From: an uncultured Selenomonadales bacterium | Lineage (GTDB): Bacteria; Bacillota; Negativicutes; Selenomonadales; Selenomonadaceae | NCBI GenBank assembly: GCA_947165405.1 | Contig: CAMVAG010000024.1 | Location: forward strand, 1 to 15,058 | Length of the DNA: 15,058 nucleotides | Direction of reading: 5' to 3' | Part shown: positions 13,429 through 15,058 of the stretch, one piece after another | Layout: the number at the start of each line of letters is the position of its first letter | Position numbering within the stretch: the first letter of the stretch is position 1 | Position numbers and translations under genes: made by a program | Notes under the pieces: model-generated | The model's database searches: none | Told to the model about the DNA's origin: nothing | The model's input: the letters and a program-made list of their open reading frames with translations, nothing else

Positions 13429-13457
13429 ATTATACAAGCAGCTTTCCAAATTTTCAA
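13429..13457 (-). promoter_or_regulatory. Putative promoter of the solute-binding protein gene
   Basis: On the minus strand, TTGAAA (13457-13452) and a perfect TATAAT (13434-13429) are exactly 17 bases apart. This is the best -35/-10 pair in the window. Transcription would begin near 13421, at the outer edge of the palindrome, leaving a leader of about 200 bases before the ATG at 13220. Confidence 0.72.
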
Positions 13458-13625
13458 TATCAACGGTTGAAGAGGATTCGGCTTGAGAAAATATTTTTTC
13501 GCGCAGAATTTATTTCGCCACTGTGGCTTCGCGGTTTTTAATCGTCATAAAAATTTTCTTCGCATTGAACTTGCCGCATATCCTGCCAAAAATTTGTAAC
13601 GTTCAGCCTTCGACAAAAATTCTCT
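13458..13625. other. Intergenic region with an 11-base palindrome
   Basis: No gene is visible in these 168 AT-rich bases between the flavoprotein stop and the lipoprotein promoter. The one clear element is the palindrome GCCACTGTGGC (13517-13527), flanked by TTC and TTC. It could be a protein-binding site. No convincing terminator for the flavoprotein gene was found. Confidence 0.4.
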
Positions 13626-14189
13626 TCAAAGCCCGTTGCCTTTTGCGACAGCTTTTCCAAGTTCGTAAGCCTCGTTGAGTTCTTTGTGACCTTTGATGTC
13701 GCCGACTTTCATGACGCCGCCCGCCAAAACGTGACCGCGCTCCGTCCAGCCGAGATGCTTCATCAAATTTTGATAATAAGTCAGCGCGTCGTCGAAGCCG
13801 TAACCTTCCGCCGCCATAAGCAAGACGGATTCTTTCTTCGGGTTGGCATAGTTCGGGTCGCATTCGGCAACGGCAAAAAGTCTGTCAAAAGCCGTGCGAA
13901 GTTGTCCGCTGAAGTTCCAATAATAAAGCGGCGTCGCCAAAACCACAACATCAGCCTCACGATATGCGGGATAAATTTTTTCCATGTCGTCGCGCTGAAC
14001 GCAGGGGTGCTCAAAATTTTTTCCGCCGCCGAAACAACCTTTGCAACCGTGAATGTTCATCTTGTCGAGGAAAAAAATTTCGACCTCGCAACCTGCCTCA
14101 CGTGCACCTTTTGCAAACTCTTCGACCAACGCGGAAGTGTTGCCTTTGGCTCGCGGGCTGCCGTTGAGTACAACAATCTTTCTGCTCAA
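13626..14189 (-). CDS. NADPH-dependent FMN reductase / iron-sulfur-flavoprotein-like protein
   Basis: This 187-residue cytoplasmic flavodoxin-fold protein belongs to the FMN_red-type family that binds FMN and passes electrons from NAD(P)H or ferredoxin. The N-terminal phosphate-binding loop is NGSPRAKGNTSAL (9-21). A Cys motif, HGCKGCFGGGKNFEHPC, places Cys49, Cys52 and Cys63 in the spacing seen in relatives with cysteine clusters or redox-active thiols. ATPLYYWNFSGQLRTAFDRL (85-104) is the conserved flavin-contact helix region. The length is typical. The start is TTG at 14189, 8 bases after GGAGAG. It is divergent from an HxlR-type regulator, a common pairing for redox-responsive flavoprotein genes. 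The physiological substrate is unknown. Confidence 0.87.
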   Translation of the reverse strand: MSRKIVVLNGSPRAKGNTSALVEEFAKGAREAGCEVEIFFLDKMNIHGCKGCFGGGKNFEHPCVQRDDMEKIYPAYREADVVVLATPLYYWNFSGQLRTAFDRLFAVAECDPNYANPKKESVLLMAAEGYGFDDALTYYQNLMKHLGWTERGHVLAGGVMKVGDIKGHKELNEAYELGKAVAKGNGL

Positions 14190-14220
14190 TTAAATCACTC
14201 TCCAAAAAATTTTCGCTTGC

Positions 14221-14235
14221 ACACGGTGTTATAAT
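14221..14235 (+). promoter_or_regulatory. Putative hxlR-type gene promoter with adjacent palindrome
   Basis: TATAAT (14230-14235) preceded by TGT gives an extended -10 for the regulator gene; no good -35 is seen. The palindrome ACACGGTGT (14221-14229) touches the -10. On the minus strand the overlapping TATTAT could act as -10 for the divergent flavoprotein gene, so a regulator bound here could control both. Confidence 0.5.
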
Positions 14236-14289
14236 ATCAAAAAAATTTTTTGTAGCAATACGAATAATTTCATTAGAGGAGTTTGTTCA

Positions 14290-14622
14290 ATGGAACGATG
14301 CATAGGCGATGAAAGTTTCAAAGACACGGGCTTGGCTTATACACTCAAGCTGATTAAAGGCAAATATAAAATGCGCGTGCTTTACACGTTGATGGAATTC
14401 GGCGTCGTGCGCTTCGGAGAAATGAAACGTTATATCGGCGAGGAAATTTCTTTCTTCATGTTAAATCGAACGTTGAAAGAACTTGAGGCGGACGACTTGA
14501 TAAAAAGAAAAGAGTACGACCAACTTCCGCCGAAGGTGGAGTACTCTTTGACCGAGCGCGGAAAATCTTTAATCCCTTTGCTTGACGGTCTGTGTGCTTG
14601 GGGCGAAGAACATAAAATTTAG
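14290..14622 (+). CDS. HxlR-family winged-helix transcriptional regulator
   Basis: This 110-residue DNA-binding protein has the HxlR pattern: LIKGKYKMRVLYTLMEFGVVRFGEMKRYIG (21-50), the recognition-helix region ISFFMLNRTLKELEADDLIKRKEY (53-76) and the wing PPKVEYSLTERGKSLIPLLDGLCAWG (80-105). A Cys at position 4 sits where redox-sensing members such as YodB/HypR carry their reactive thiol; Cys102 is the only other. The ATG follows AGAGGAG at 8 bases. It is divergent from the FMN reductase gene with 100 bases between the starts, so control of that gene and of itself is the natural guess. A coding-like tail continues in frame after the stop (separate entry). Confidence 0.9.
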   Translation: MERCIGDESFKDTGLAYTLKLIKGKYKMRVLYTLMEFGVVRFGEMKRYIGEEISFFMLNRTLKELEADDLIKRKEYDQLPPKVEYSLTERGKSLIPLLDGLCAWGEEHKI

Positions 14623-14712
14623 TTGCTTGAAGAAATTGAGGATTATGTTCTTCGTGATTCTGATTCTTTGGCTGCTAACAAATACGGCCTCCTAAGCTCT
14701 GCAAAGCTTTGA
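14623..14712 (+). other. Coding-like in-frame tail after the hxlR-type stop
   Basis: After the TAG at 14620-14622 the same frame runs on for 29 codons to a TGA: LLEEIEDYVLRDSDSLAAN, then KYGLLSSAKL. The composition is protein-like and acidic, with TCT and CGT codons that are scarce in neighbouring genes. There is no start codon with a binding site. It could be a gene remnant, a former C-terminal extension, or chance. Confidence 0.35.
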
Positions 14713-14776
14713 AGACCGGAATCTTTCGTAACACCTATAAATATTACGGGGGTAAAACCGCTTTAATCAAGTTCGG

Positions 14777-14800
14777 GCGTCTCTTGACGCTTATTTTTTT
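14777..14800 (+). terminator. Intrinsic terminator downstream of the hxlR-type gene
   Basis: GCGTC (14777-14781), a TCTT loop and GACGC (14786-14790) form a short GC-rich hairpin followed by TTATTTTTTT (14791-14800). There is no T-run on the other strand, so it acts on plus-strand transcripts, about 155 bases after the regulator's stop codon. Confidence 0.7.
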
Positions 14801-14843
14801 ATCGACAAAAATTTATCACAGGAAAATAAAATTATCAATGATT

Positions 14844-15058
14844 TCAAGCGCGAATTTCCTCGACGCCCATGTAAGGAATCAAAGCCTTTGGAATTTTGAT
14901 TGAGCCGTCTGCCTGCTGACAATTTTCCAAAATCGCGGCGACCGTCCGCCCGACCGCAATGCCCGAACCGTTAAGCGTGTGAACAAATTCGGGTTTGGAT
15001 TTGTTATCGCGGCGGAATTTTATATTGGCGCGGCGAGCTTGATAATCGGTGCAGTTGG
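14844..15058 (-). CDS. serS: Seryl-tRNA synthetase, C-terminal fragment (gene runs off the window)
   Basis: Read on the minus strand from the right edge, the frame gives 70 residues and a TGA at 14844. It begins NCTDYQARRANIKFRRD, continues KPEFVHTLNGSGIAVGRTVA and ends QQADGSIKIPKALIPYMGVEEIRA. This is the C terminus of the cytoplasmic class II enzyme that charges tRNA-Ser (and tRNA-Sec). The segment HTLNGSGIAVGRTVAAILE is class II motif 3, including the Arg that contacts ATP. The rest of the gene lies beyond position 15058. The C terminus looks complete and of normal form. No terminator is evident on this strand before the hairpin at 14777-14800. Confidence 0.95.
   Translation of the reverse strand, partial: NCTDYQARRANIKFRRDNKSKPEFVHTLNGSGIAVGRTVAAILENCQQADGSIKIPKALIPYMGVEEIRA

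Noticed and set aside
13603..13863. Minus-strand Arg-rich frame overlapping the flavoprotein gene
   Set aside because: It is an alternate frame of the clear FMN reductase gene and has low-complexity Arg composition.
14620..14622. Stop-codon readthrough or pyrrolysine at the regulator's TAG
   Set aside because: The protein already ends at the usual HxlR length, and no recoding signal is visible.
14709..14903. Plus-strand 64-codon frame at the right edge
   Set aside because: It starts at TTG without a ribosome binding site, runs through a terminator and overlaps the serS 3' end on the other strand.

Overview
The window looks like chromosomal DNA from a bacterium of the Firmicutes, most likely an anaerobe of the Negativicutes (Selenomonas/Megasphaera-type lineage). 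The evidence is indirect: the pheS-pheT-zapA order, strong AGGAGG-type ribosome binding sites with several GTG/TTG starts, Firmicute-style PheS with a four-cysteine segment, and a permuted-looking solute-binding lipoprotein of a type I associate with this group. No rRNA, tRNA, transposase, CRISPR array or phage gene is visible.

Layout. Positions 1-84 hold an array of 12 heptamers (TTTYAGS). Positions 112-4114 are a minus-strand operon, pheS-pheT-zapA, in which PheT carries an unusual internally repeated insertion of about 92 residues in its B5 domain. A 342-base gap with divergent promoters separates it from a plus-strand hexokinase of the eukaryotic type (4457-5761). After a terminator whose loop contains a promoter -10 box comes a compact plus-strand operon (5844-9460): a small Cys-rich membrane protein, ZnuA, ZnuC and ZnuB of a zinc/manganese-type ABC importer, and two tandem paralogous exported proteins with a conserved Cys-Cys motif. 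The operon ends at a bidirectional terminator. Then, on the minus strand, come an acyl-CoA synthetase (9513-11150), a membrane cytochrome-like/flavodoxin fusion (11202-12263) and a solute-binding lipoprotein (12351-13220) whose 5' leader is a 178-bp imperfect palindrome. A flavoprotein (13626-14189, minus) and an HxlR-type regulator (14290-14622, plus) form a divergent pair. The window closes with the 3' end of serS on the minus strand (14844-15058).

How the genes work together. pheST and serS are housekeeping translation genes, and zapA is a cell-division gene. The 5844-9460 block reads as a metal-acquisition unit: importer plus three small extracytoplasmic proteins rich in Cys/His that may hand metal to or from the importer. 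This is the best candidate for an undercharacterised system. The flavodoxin fusion, the flavoprotein and HxlR form a loose redox neighbourhood. The 178-bp palindrome in the solute-binding-protein leader and the PheT insertion are the other two items most worth a second look. All functions are inferred from motifs read by eye; no database search was run.
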